Of a stretch of DNA of 64,000 nt, positions 1 to 10,116 are shown piece by piece; position 1 is the first letter of the stretch, and each line of letters starts with the position of its first letter. The notes beneath the pieces were generated by a model that was not told the DNA's origin, did no database searches, and saw nothing but the letters and a program-made list of their open reading frames with translations. The position numbers and the translations under genes are program-made. This DNA is from Argopecten irradians (Eukaryota; Mollusca; Bivalvia; Pectinida; Pectinidae): assembly GCF_041381155.1 (NCBI RefSeq), contig NC_091149.1:13656609-13720608 (forward strand), in the 5' to 3' direction.

Positions 1-143
1 ATTATATACTGGAATAGATCGCGAAGTGGATTAGTTAACGATCAATTTTGACAATTAATGTATATTCTATACTAACATGTTTAAGAAACATAGTAAGTTA
101 CAAATTATTTCATGTTGATTTTGGTTATTTTTTATGCCCCTGC

Positions 144-590
144 TTGACTGGTTCTTGCCTCAGTTACCTCCCTAACATATGCTTCACTGAGAAACTGTAG
201 TGAGTAACCATCCTGAGTAGAAATTCCAACTCCACAGTGCGCATCATTTCTGCACATGATATGCCAACATTGAGATGGCTACTTCTGGTCAGAGAACACA
301 ACTTCATTAACATCATTTCTATAAAAAAGTACACTGAGCTCTGGTAGCATGAAATAATTTCAAATTTTAAAACCTAATTTACTTTTGTTTAACTATTGTC
401 CAAATACAGTATTTATTATTTACGTTAAGATCTTTTGCTTAATGTGTAAAGGGATTTTCAACATCTAAAAAAAGTGATGCCAGCAAAACGGGATGTGTAG
501 ATTGACCAATCATGGTTACCCGCTACTGGTCCCTAGTGAGCAGAGTACAGCCTAGCGAAGAGTAGAGAACTAAGGAAAGGGAACCAGTCT
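144..590. mobile_element. Mutator-like MITE, copy 1
   Basis: A non-coding element of about 447 bp. It begins TTGACTGGTTC and ends GGAACCAGTCT, so its termini are inverted. The flanks are ATGCCCCTGC on the left and ATGCCCATGC on the right, a probable 10-bp target duplication with one mismatch. A second copy lies at 15221-15677. In that copy the terminal inversion extends imperfectly for about 95 bp, through a shared ACCGGTAGCG block. A 9-11 bp duplication with long inverted repeats points to Mutator-like elements. It lies just 3' of the methyltransferase coding end. Confidence 0.7.
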
Positions 591-641
591 ATGCCCATGC
601 TAGAAATTGTCTCCCTTGTTTTCCTCTTCACCGGAGTTTAC

Positions 642-1081
642 TTAACTTTTATCACCAACAAATGCAAAAATTGCTTCATATTTATGTCCAGATGCTTCAT
701 GCTGTAATGTTTCCATTTTCACGTCACGGAATCCAGCTAATTTCAAAACGTTTATGTAATTCTCCGGATCAGGTTTGCCATATTGTAATAAATTCTTTTC
801 CTGAGCGATTTTGACAGCGTTTAAATTCAATGTGGTGACCATCTTGCCTCCGGGTTTTATAATGCGGTGAAGTTCTTTAGAAGCTTTCAACTGATCCCCC
901 CAGAAGTAGTAACAATTACAGTGAAACACACGATCAAAGGTGTTAGTATTGAATGGTGTTTTAGTAATGTCACCTTGTTCTAGTTTTAATTTTCCGGTCT
1001 TCAGGAATTCCGAGTTACGTTCTGAAGCCGTTTTCAACATAAAGCTGGACATATCAATGCCATGCACCATTCCACTACCAC
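642..1081 (-). CDS. Class I SAM methyltransferase, last exon
   Basis: This is the last coding exon of a class I (Rossmann-fold) methyltransferase, which transfers methyl from S-adenosylmethionine. The acceptor is TTTCTTTCAG ending at 1082 and the stop is TAA at 642-644. The exon completes the glycine codon begun in the preceding exon, giving KGGSGMVHGIDMSSFMLK. The acidic residue of HGIDMS is the usual ribose-binding position. Further on it has DRVFHCNCYYFW, a HRIIKPGGKMVTT post-motif and a C-terminal FAFVGDKS. It resembles the small YdaC-type methyltransferases annotated in molluscs; the substrate is unknown. Splice phases agree across all three exons seen, so it is probably functional. The start lies outside the recognised exons. 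Confidence 0.85.
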
Positions 1082-1628
1082 CTGAAAGAAAATTATAAAA
1101 AAAAGTTTTAGTTTAAAAATTAATAGAGATATTTCTATACTTTGGAAAACAAAAGGCACATATGAGCTATACTGTTAAATGAAAAATTCTTACTGAACTC
1201 TCAATTAGTCAAAACATTTTTATTAACCCATTTACACCTGAAGGCACATGTTCAAGACCTGGGACAGTCCATTATAAAATTTCAGGGGGGAATGGATAAA
1301 GGCTGGCATAATGACACTATGAATACCAAGATGTCTGCAGGAAAACATGCTTTTAACGAACCTCAGGGGAACAACAAAAATATTCTAGAGTTACCTCCCT
1401 TCTGGATAGGTATCGATTGCAACGACATTAGTTTGTGATTTAAATTCAGATTGTTTTCTCTAAAAAATATGATGTTACACTCACAAACACATGGCGCTAT
1501 AATTGATACCAACTGCATGGGCAGATAACTCTGCAATATGCTAAATACAGAATACAGTGAATCACAGAAGCTGTCAGTTTGTGTGAAAATTGGTATTAAT
1601 TATTTGATGCCACATTACTTAGGAATAC

Positions 1629-1764
1629 CTTTTATAATTTTACAAGCCGCCTCTATCCCGATACCAGGTCCGAAACCGACCTCCAGGACATGGTGATCCG
1701 GATGTATGTCCGACAGGCGGACCGCTTCTGTTTCCAGGAAAGCATTGTTATTCTCCAACTGTTT
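1629..1764 (-). CDS. SAM methyltransferase, internal exon with motif I
   Basis: A 136-bp exon. The acceptor is TTACAG before 1764 and the donor is GTATTCC after 1629. It starts in phase 0 and ends in phase 1, matching the next exon. It encodes NNNAFLETEAVRLSDIHP followed by VLEVGFGPGIGIEAACKII. The E-x-G-x-G-x-G pattern is the glycine-rich SAM-binding motif I. This exon fixes the family call. Confidence 0.85.
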
Positions 1765-2339
1765 CTGTAAAATAAACATAAGTGAATGAAATTAAATACA
1801 ACATCAATCAATAATGTTGCCATCTTGGATTATTAATGTCTATAGTCAATGTCTGTTGTAGACATAAGTCAGACAGCTAATAGTAATTAAGGAGCTTTTC
1901 TTATATTCTGTAATTTATTTTTCTATAGAGAATTTTAAATTCAGGAATTAGTAAAAGAATGTTCGTGAAACTGAGCCTAAGTCATCAATGATCGCTGGAG
2001 TCAATCCACTACACATCATATGGCCAACGTGAAATTTATTTATTTGATATGAATGACATTGAGGGTCTTACAGTGGCTATATGTATTGTGATTTTTTTCA
2101 ATGAGTTTAATGAATTTCATATTATGTAGGCATTCAGCCATGAGTGTAAGAATCTATTGATCACATGAAGTATTTGTGGAAATATTGACAAAAATTTCAT
2201 CTGAAATATCATTTGTTATTATATAAGAGTGGCGATGCTAGGATTTGACGTTTCTGTCTACAGAGACAATCGTGCTACGTCGTACTATTTTGATTAATGA
2301 CATAAGTAAATGCAAGTGACATCCCAATAGTATTATTAA

Positions 2340-2703
2340 TTAAAGATGCTCCACCGCTGACAAATGGTATTTTTACTCTATCAAAAACAGCAGCAGACGA
2401 TTTAGTAATTTTCTTCAGTTACAAAAGTTACTTACTTTACACCATTACCACCATTTAAAAGTTTGAGCTTCTAATTTTACGTCAAGATAAAAATATAAAA
2501 AATAATTAATTGCATCCCGAAAAAATTCCATGGCACTATGTCCTATATGGAATGAAGTACTGATTGCGCATGCACCAAAAACAAAATGAATTATTTAATG
2601 TTATTGTTTGTGTAAATTAGACATATATATACACAATTAAACACCAATTACTGTTCAAATGATGAGTGTCATTTATGCTCTGTTAACGGTGGAACATCTT
2701 TAA
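2340..2703. mobile_element. MITE with TTAAAGATGCTCC termini, copy 1
   Basis: A 364-bp non-coding element in the first methyltransferase intron seen here. The left end is TTAAAGATGCTCCACCG. The right end reads inwards on the other strand as TTAAAGATGTTCCACCG. A second copy with the same ends is at 44829-45197, and the interiors align along most of their length. The target duplication is not clear (possibly TTA/TAA), so the superfamily is left open. Confidence 0.75.
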
Positions 2704-2771
2704 ATATGTCTTACAATATTTATGTTATATTTAATTATGCGATAAAAGATATCTTAACATTCTTAATGTAA

Positions 2772-3535
2772 ATGATTTCCCTTACCATGTGTCCTCTACT
2801 CCCTACCCCTACACTCTACCCCTATCCTGTACCATCTACTCCATATCCTCATTATCTTCAATCTTCTACCCTTCACCCTCTACCCTATATCCCTTACCCT
2901 CTACCCTATATCCCTTACCCTCTACCCTTTATCCCTTCCCTCTACCCTTTACCCTCCAACCTGTACACCCTATCCTCTACCCTCAACCACCTAGCTTGTA
3001 CACCTACTCTTGACCCTCTACCTTATATCCCTTACACTCTCCCCTTTATCCTTTCCCTCTACCCTCTACCCTGTACCCCCTATCCTCTACCCTCAACCAC
3101 CTAGCTTGTACCCCTACCCTTTACCCTCTACCCTGTACCCCCTATACTCTACCCTCAACCACCTAGCTTGTACACCTACTCTTTACCCTCTACCTTATAT
3201 CCCTTACCCTCTCCCCTTTATCCCTTCCCTCTACCCTTTACCTTCTACCCTGTACCCCCTATCCTCTACCCTCAACCACCTAGCTTGTACCGCTACCATT
3301 TACCCTCTACCCTGTACCCCTATCCTCTACCCTCAACCACCTAGCTTGTACCCCTACCCTCTACCCATACCATCTACCGCGTACCCTACAACATTACCAT
3401 CTACATTCTTTCTCTACCCATATCTTGTACCCTTACCCTCTAACCTATACCCTCTTCCCTCTACTCTATAACCCTTACCATATACCCCTTACATTGTACC
3501 CTCTACCCTATACCTCTACCCCCTAACTCTTCATG
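2772..3535. repeat. Pyrimidine-rich CCCTCTACCCTN minisatellite with higher-order period
   Basis: About 760 bp is almost purely pyrimidine plus A, built from 6-12 bp units such as CCCTCTACCCTG and TATCCCTTACC. The word CAACCACCTAGCTTGTA ends at about 3000, 3110, 3172, 3289 and 3350. The spacings of 110, 62, 117 and 61 bp show an alternating higher-order unit of about 172-178 bp. It lies in a methyltransferase intron. Several frames read open as proline/leucine/tyrosine strings, but these follow from composition and are not genes. Confidence 0.9.
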
Positions 3536-3620
3536 TATAGGGTACAGTGTAAAGGCTACTAAAATCATTTATGTATACATTCTTACATGTATAGCTGTGA
3601 AGAATACATACAATTACTAC

Positions 3621-3692
3621 ATTTCGGCCAAGGAAACTGTCCTCAGGTACCTTGTAGTTGCGAGCAAGTTTTTCCCTGTACCAATCTATAAT
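3621..3692 (-). CDS. SAM methyltransferase, upstream exon
   Basis: A 72-bp exon (24 codons, phase 0 at both ends) between acceptor TTCTTTACAG and donor GTAGTAATTG. It encodes IIDWYREKLARNYKVPEDSF followed by LGRN, then joins in frame to KQLENNNAFLE of the next exon. The LAR...P...LGR pattern immediately before the Rossmann fold fits the family. The start codon and any earlier exon were not found. Confidence 0.65.
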
Positions 3693-3699
3693 CTGTAAA

Positions 3700-5290
3700 G
3701 AAAGATTTTATGAAACATTGAGAAAAATTAATTAACAAGAGGCCAAAAGGCTCTGTACAATACCTCCAATAATATTAATGACCATTATTCAGGCTTGATA
3801 ACATACTGAGTCAAATAAATGCAGTTTTTGGTATAAGGAGTTCGGCTTTCCTGGGACTACACGCTGATCCATAGCATAACGAAATAAGAGAGCACTATTT
3901 ATTTCATATAAGGAGGATCTCTCTTCTGGAAACTATCAATTTAAGATACCATTAAAAGCACATTATATTTAACATCTTATAAATATGCGGAATAAAAAGA
4001 ATAAACTTACAGATATTTCCTTCCTGCAGTGGTATAATTTTGACAACTGTTTTCAACTGTGCATTCGCAAATCATCTCAATAAAAATAACCGAAACAGGA
4101 GAAATCAACGGCTGATTCAAATAAAATGGCAAAAAAAATTTTAAAAATTAAAAAAATACAGACAAACAAACAACGGCATCATAAAGTAGTGTACAAAACT
4201 TTAGTTTTTTTTAGTTAAACATCAAATTAATAGCTAAGGGTCATTTATATTAGGACATGGCAGGTTTGTTGATGGAGAAAAACTGGAGTATAAGACTACA
4301 AGGGGAAAAAACCACTGACCAGTGGCCAGTACCTGAGGTGGCGGGCTAGTGGTTATAGATGTCGGGACATCTTAATCACTCAGCTATCACTGTCCCATCG
4401 AAGTAAAGCAAGATACAGTTTTACCAACTGAGGCAATTTTCCCGAGTTGACCTGCTTTTTTTTTAGACATTTTAGAATGCATAATATGGATAGATTATCC
4501 ATGAATAAATGACAAGAACTGTACCCTGTAACAAAAATATTCTAAATTGAGACATTTTCATTTCTGCCATTTCTCTCTTCAGTGACACATCCTAGCATGG
4601 CAGTAGTTTTATGTAGTATGTAATATAGACTGTTTAAGATTATCAAGTACTGTATTCTACCAAATCAGCACCCCTATCCCTATAAGCAGCCGCCTCAATT
4701 GATCTAATAAAACTTTAATTGAATGCAGACTAAAAATATGTAAACTGTGGATTTTGATTTCTTTTGCAAATTGAGTGATGGCTTACTTTGGGCAATAATT
4801 CTATGAAAGACTAGTCCAAATTTGGTGTGCACCAGCCTCTTATTGGGCCAAATACAGTGGGTATTTGACAAAATTGATCAAAACCCATCCACATTCAAGG
4901 GAGATAAGAATGGCATCACAAGACGAACCGAGAGAAAAACCCCAACCTTCAATCAGTACCTGGCAACTGTGCTATGCCTCACACGGGTTTTAACATCATT
5001 CGCAACTGTAAATTCATAATGAATTGTTCCAGTCTTGAATCAGAAGAGTCCAAATGTGTATTCAAGAGTTGCGATTTGGAAAAGGAAGAAAAGATGTCCC
5101 TTAATTGTATTTGCTCTGCAACTGCATCCTTGTCACTCCAGGGGTTACCTTCACTGTTGTTTTATATCAACCCTATCTCCTTTAATGAATAATTGATAAC
5201 CTATTTTCTCCTGAACTGCCTTCAGTTTTACTACAAGATAGTCCAAGGGTTGATATAACGGCAGTGAAAGTAACCCATGGATCATTGAGG
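3700..5290. other. Non-coding stretch upstream of the methyltransferase exons
   Basis: No convincing exon was found. A fragment beginning 'AACAAGAGGCC' at about 3733 resembles the hairpin-ended repeat family seen elsewhere in the window. The small open frames between 4822 and 5192 overlap each other and have no recognisable domain. Confidence 0.5.
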
Positions 5291-5296
5291 GTGCCG

Positions 5297-5476
5297 CTGC
5301 CCCTTTCCCTGGGTTAATACAGTATTTATTACTGTCTGAGCATGAAAGCAATGTACACTTAATTTCCATTACAACACCAAACACCACTGCCCCTTTCCCT
5401 GGGTTAATACAGTATTTATTACTGTCTGAGCATGAAAGCAATGTACACTTAATTTCCATTACAACATCAAAAACAT
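5297..5476. repeat. 90-bp tandem duplication
   Basis: Two adjacent, nearly identical 90-bp copies beginning CTGCCCCTTTCCCTGGG at 5297 and 5387. Both minus-strand copies read the same peptide (MEIKCTLLSCSDSNKYCINP), since 90 is a multiple of three. No known protein is recognised. Confidence 0.9.
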
Positions 5477-5484
5477 GTAAATCC

Positions 5485-5856
5485 GTGTGGACATTATCTT
5501 TACATTTGTTGCAATTTTTCTACAAATGGCAACTTCATAAGATTTATTTTTCATATGTAAAGGTACATACCTGGTTCATTTTAATTAGTTCTTTTAACCT
5601 GGATATAAACAAATTTCCTAGTGCTGCAGTCCAAATTGTCGAAGATGGTCCTCAAAATGACTTAGGGAATTCGAAGGTATGTTTACAGTGGCCAGGGTTC
5701 ATGTGTTTTATCAGTAAAAGACTCGGCTATCATTTTATTTTGTATTTAGGTCAAGAGCTCAAGGCTTCTCTACATGCACAGTGTACGTGCTATCAGGTAG
5801 CATACACTGTTCATGAATCTGTTTTGGTGAGGCGGGAAACCAAGGTGCTTCCATGA
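5485..5856 (+). other. Unassigned 123-codon open frame
   Basis: A reading frame from ATG to TGA without a recognisable domain. It is cysteine- and tryptophan-containing, with hydrophobic stretches near residues 5-40 and no clear motif. No splice-site or homology evidence supports it. It may be chance in AT-rich DNA. Confidence 0.15.
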
Positions 5857-5909
5857 CAATATTGTATGTGTTAGTTGGATATACACCGTACATATACAAG
5901 TATATGACG

Positions 5910-6330
5910 TATTTCGAGTGCTTTTTTTTTTTGTTTTTTTTTTTTTTAATTTTTTTAACTTACAAAATATAAATAATATTTATGCTATATTTATCAATAA
6001 TATTAATTGAAACAACAAACATGTACATACAAAACAATGTTATCTAAAAACAATCCACGACTTGATTCATTGTTAGGCCTAAGTGACCTAGGTATCAAAG
6101 CTCACTAGGCCTACCTGATTCATATTGAATAATGCTGTTCCTCAACAATGATTGAATGAAATGTGATCGACATTAAAAATGCGAGCCTCCAAATGCTTCC
6201 GAAATCGTATTGTCAGTTGAATTTTCTACCTCCTCTGTGCCAAACAAAGCGTTATAATTCAACTGGGACTGACAGCAGTTTCAAACCATGCATCGGAAGT
6301 CAATAAAGGGAATACAAAAATGTATGCGTC
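5910..6330. other. Poly-T tract and unassigned sequence
   Basis: An interrupted poly-T run lies at about 5920-5957. The rest of the stretch holds no feature I can name. Confidence 0.5.
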
Positions 6331-6334
6331 ACTG

Positions 6335-6370
6335 CGTAAACACTCGTAACGTCATCCGCCATTTTGAACA
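6335..6370 (-). promoter_or_regulatory. Possible promoter with YY1-like and CRE-like motifs
   Basis: On the minus strand this short block reads AAAATGGCGGATGACGTTAC. It joins a YY1-type AAAATGGCGG to a CRE/ATF-type TGACGTTA. Such pairs often mark the start of animal housekeeping genes. It lies upstream of, and in the same orientation as, the methyltransferase exons. A short frame starts inside it (ATG GCG GAT...) and stops after about 20 codons. A link to the gene is only inferred. Confidence 0.25.
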
Positions 6371-6575
6371 CTAAACGATAGGCCTATCACGTGACTACCA
6401 ATCTGATTAAAACAGGAATAATTTCGTACCGCAAAACTAATGATAAACTTACGTGGTATGATGTTGTGTCATTAATGCTGTGGATGTATTGAGTTATTCT
6501 ATGAATTACAACAACAGACGATTTCGATCTCTGTAGATTCAGGAGTTCCCCAGGGAACAGTACTCGTGTGGAAGT

Positions 6576-7560
6576 TTTGATTCATTCATTCATTCATATC
6601 TTTATTCCTCCGTAAACGAAGAGTTACATGAACATATAAGAATACAAACAAAAATAGGTGCAAGGTACTAACAAAACAAAAAAAGGTGAGATAGCCATTT
6701 TAAGGAAAGGAAGAACACAAAGCAAAAAAGTGAAAAGGAAATAGAATAGAAATAGTATCATTATTGTAATCTACCGGATGGTGTTAGTTCAAAAGTACGA
6801 CTCTTTGCAGATGACTATTACCTGTTACTTTGCATCCTGTCTCTGATAGTAATAAAAACAACACAAGCGAGAACTGGCCAAGATTTAATAACATCACAAC
6901 ATATAACCATACAATGAATAACAAACTACAATACCATCGTAGAGAAAATCAAAGTACTGAAAGTACTAAATGGCTCGGTCTCGAGGATAGGAGGAATATA
7001 TTTCTAAGGTCAATACTACTGTAGTTTTGTACAATAAGAAATAAATTTGGCTGGTGTTCCTTCCAGTCTGGACTTTTGAGGATTCCTTGGACACCAAGGT
7101 GTAAAATAAGAGACACATACTAAAATCTTGGAAGCCCATTCTAATATTTCCTACGATGTTATATGTCAAATGATTTTATAGCACCTTTAGCATTTTCCTT
7201 GTTAATTTGATGTTAATGAAAATATCCATTCTTAATGACTATTGTCATCAAGTTCCTGGGACCACAGTATCAGTTAACAAGTATTGTTTTGCAGCAGAGA
7301 AAGACAAGAGGCAAACTTTTCTATGTCAAAATGTCTTAAATATATAATATGCCTGTCCTCTAGAAGACTTATCAATATCACCATGTGATTTTTGAATAAA
7401 TTGGTCAATTGGTCTACTTTTAACAAGTTTTGTAATTATTTCTTTTGTAAAACAGCAAGTTGATTGATATTTATTTTCAAATCCCCATACCTCTGATGAG
7501 TATAATAAAACTGTCATTACAAGTGAATCAAATATTTTCAGTTTAAGATGAACAGGAAGA
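6576..7560 (-). mobile_element. 5'-truncated LINE, 3' end
   Basis: On the minus strand a frame at 7517-7326 encodes TVLLYSSEVWGFENKYQST, the 'LLYGSEVWG' signature found near the C-terminus of many non-LTR reverse transcriptase proteins. The downstream sequence degenerates. It ends at about 6583-6598 in a (TCAT)n run that would be the (ATGA)n 3' tail. The remaining open frames (7169-6966) are unassignable tail sequence. The family is not resolved. No endonuclease or catalytic RT core is present, so it is a dead, 5'-truncated copy. Confidence 0.6.
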
Positions 7561-7571
7561 GATACATTCCT

Positions 7572-8268
7572 TTATTTCTCATAAATAGCAAACACCGATT
7601 TAATTGTTTGTTCAGCAGGTTTTTCCCAATATTCCAATTCCAATATCATATACCGTAAACTGGATAATTTCTGGTATAATTTGCGCAGGTACTTTTTAGG
7701 GCTGAAAATGCTTAAAAAATCTACTATCAGTATATTTAGCGCATCAAAAAAATGGGGAAAAACAATGTCCAGGGAGTCCCAAAAGCGATGTATGAAGGTG
7801 ACAATTTCAATGCAAAATGTTCCCCATAAATGCTTGACAACTTGCACAAAAAATGTTGTATTTAGAAGAAATAACATATGAAAACCGCATTGTGTTTGTT
7901 TTCTTTTATTGGCCACCGTAACCTGAAACTGAAATATTTAGCAGATGTCCAAAACATTGGCGGTCTGGTCCGCAGTACTCCGTGCACATGTCAATGTTTT
8001 AAGATATTACACATGAATAGTAATCAGGAATATTTGAAAAGAGTAGAATATATTTACTTAAATTGGCACAATAAGTAATTAGTGCGTTTGAGATCATTAA
8101 CAATCAACAGCAATCTGCTAGCGGATACGTAGTTTAGCTTGCAACAATCACAGTGTGCATAATTTGTCAAGATTTGTAAGACAAAATATTTTTTTCCACC
8201 AAGTAAGATTCTAAGTCATAAAGGTAGATTGAAAATAGGAATGGAGATAAAATAACCAGATAAATATT
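7572..8268. other. Unassigned stretch with overlapping short frames
   Basis: A 114-codon minus-strand frame (7916-7572) and shorter plus-strand frames overlap here. None shows a recognisable domain. Phenylalanine- and isoleucine-rich composition suggests AT-rich non-coding DNA. Confidence 0.3.
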
Positions 8269-8537
8269 TGTAGCGGGATCAGACTGGGTTGATTATCGGT
8301 GATCAGGTAGCTCAGTCGGAAGAGCTACATTTTCTTCTCTCCTGTTACAGAATTGGCACCCAACTAAATAACCAACGGCTGTGCTGTTTGAAAGGGTCTC
8401 GTATGTATTCAAAAAAGGAGGGAGGAGTGTAGCGGGACTGGACTGGGTCGATTATCGATGACCAGGTAGTTCAGTCGGTAGAGCACTCAGCTAGTGTTCG
8501 GAGAGTCCCGGGATCGAATCCCGGTCTTGCCGCTACA
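8269..8537 (+). mobile_element. TRIM-like LTR element with tRNA-like LTRs, copy 1
   Basis: The order is: LTR 8269-8329 (61 bp, internally deleted), leader, primer-binding-like site TTGGCACCCAAC (8353-8364), about 45 bp, purine tract AAAAAAGGAGGGAGGAG (8411-8427), LTR 8428-8537 (110 bp). The full LTR begins TGTAGCGGG and ends CCGCTACA. It contains a tRNA-like cloverleaf with A-box-like TAGTTCAGTCGG and B-box-like GGATCGAATCC. The site differs by one base from TTGGCGCCCAAC in the second copy. That sequence is complementary to a tRNA-Lys 3' end. It has no coding capacity. It could instead be called a tandem tRNA-derived SINE, but the ordered LTR, PBS, purine tract and LTR layout favours a miniature LTR element. 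Confidence 0.6.
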
Positions 8538-9098
8538 TTTTTGATTGATTTAAAGGCAGTTCATGTGGTGACCGAAAAAAAGGTAAAATCAATACTTTCA
8601 GAGTGATCAGGGAACATTGATAGTCAAGGCGGGGAAGACATAAGACGATCTGTGTTATACAAATTAATGTTTAATTGATTTTCATTAAATTGTCTCGAAG
8701 GTGATGATTAGTGTGTTATGAACGATAAGCTTAATATGTTTTTGACAAAAAAATATAAACAGCTAATGTCATATTGTGTTTTAAATTTTAAATAATCTTT
8801 TATTTATTCATTTCATTTGTCATAGAATATAAACAATTTGTTTTACAAATATCAGGTATATGCTTAAATCATATTACAGTTAAATTCACAATAAGGAATT
8901 TGAAGATGATGATAGTAATTATTTTCGGATTGAAAATGATTACAATGTTAAGCTTCCATAGTTGAAAATTACTTCTTTTTGTTCACACAATTCTTCTCCT
9001 AGACTGTTTCCAGTTGAAATGATACATGCATGCTGACATTCTGTAAAACATAAGGAAACAATAAATGTTTTAAGATTACGCCATGTTTCACCGTCTGT
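8538..9098. other. No feature recognised
   Basis: AT-rich sequence with no gene, repeat unit or splice-supported exon that I can identify. Confidence 0.5.
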
Positions 9099-9505
9099 CA
9101 CGTGCTATTTATCAGTAGACCAAGTTTGTTCAAAATTTTGTTAGAGTTGTCTTTCTACCATTAATAACACAGCCGTGATGCATCTCCATTTCGCCATGAA
9201 ATGTATTTGCTCCGAGACAAATTTGATTCAAATTACAAAATTCATTATGGTAACAATTTTGATGTTCGAGGTGAAATATTGATTTCATTTTTTTTCCGTT
9301 GCGGGATAACTGTCACTAATAGGGAGTAAACGTCTGGGGGGAACCAGCTTTGGAGCTAAGCATTTTTGGGACGAAACGTCTTCATTCATTGTAAACACCA
9401 TTTTGGGGACGAAAAGTCGAGATACTTTGTAAACAATTCAGGTGAAAATTTCAAACAGAAGATCTTTTTGGATAGTGTATATAGTAAGGATATGAAAGCC
9501 GTAAT
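9099..9505. repeat. About 400-bp direct repeat, copy 1
   Basis: Starts at CACGTGCTATTTATCAGTAG and ends near ATGAAAGCCGTAATA. The second copy is at 9705-10116 with only scattered differences. The copies are separated by about 200 bp of unrelated sequence. Ends are not TG/CA, so they do not look like LTRs. Frames within it are not recognisable genes. Confidence 0.85.
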
Positions 9506-9704
9506 ATACTATTCCTATTTCAACGTTACAGATACGCTTGTTTCAGTAACTTTCATATTCAAAACTTGCTATTTAAAATTCCCGGTAAAATCAAAGTTGT
9601 TGAATACACTGCCGCTAGAAGCGCTAGTATCTGCGAGCAATTTCTAAGGCAATCATATTGAGGAAATTGACTGTAAGAGAATTTTGCAACCACGATCACA
9701 ATGG

Positions 9705-10116
9705 CACGTGCTATTTTATCAGTAGACCAAGTTTGTTCAAAATTTTGTTAGAGTTGTCTTTCTTCCATTGTAGTAATAACACAGCCGTGATGCATCTCCA
9801 TTTCGCCATGAAATGTATTTGCTCCGAGACAAATTTGATTCAAATTACAAAATTCATTATGGTAACAATTTTGATGTTCGAGGTGAAATATTGATTTCAT
9901 TTTTTTCCGTTGCGGGATAACTGTCACTAATAGGGAGTAAACGTCTGGGGGGAACCAGCTTTGGAGCGAAGCATTTTTGGGACGAAACGTCTTCATTCAT
10001 TGTAAACACCATTTTGGGGACGAAAAGTCGAGATACTTTGTAAACAATTCAGGTGAAAATTTTCAAACAGAAGATCTTTTGGATAGTATATATAGTAAGG
10101 ATATGAAAGCCGTAAT
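9705..10116. repeat. About 400-bp direct repeat, copy 2
   Basis: The second copy of the 9099-9505 repeat. It stops at GTAATA, where the 3' part of the L1-like LINE begins, so the LINE or a rearrangement marks this boundary. Confidence 0.85.

Noticed and set aside
2772..3471. Proline-rich ORFs or a telomere repeat
   Set aside because: The open frames follow from stop-poor CCCTCTACC composition, and the unit is not a TTAGGG telomere repeat.
8459..8533. A genuine tRNA-Thr gene
   Set aside because: The fold is tRNA-like with A- and B-box words, but the anticodon loop has eight bases, the acceptor has a mismatch, and it is embedded in a repeated TG...CA element present four times here.
9366..9996. 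Genes on both strands
   Set aside because: They lie in the 400-bp direct repeats, overlap each other and show no domain.
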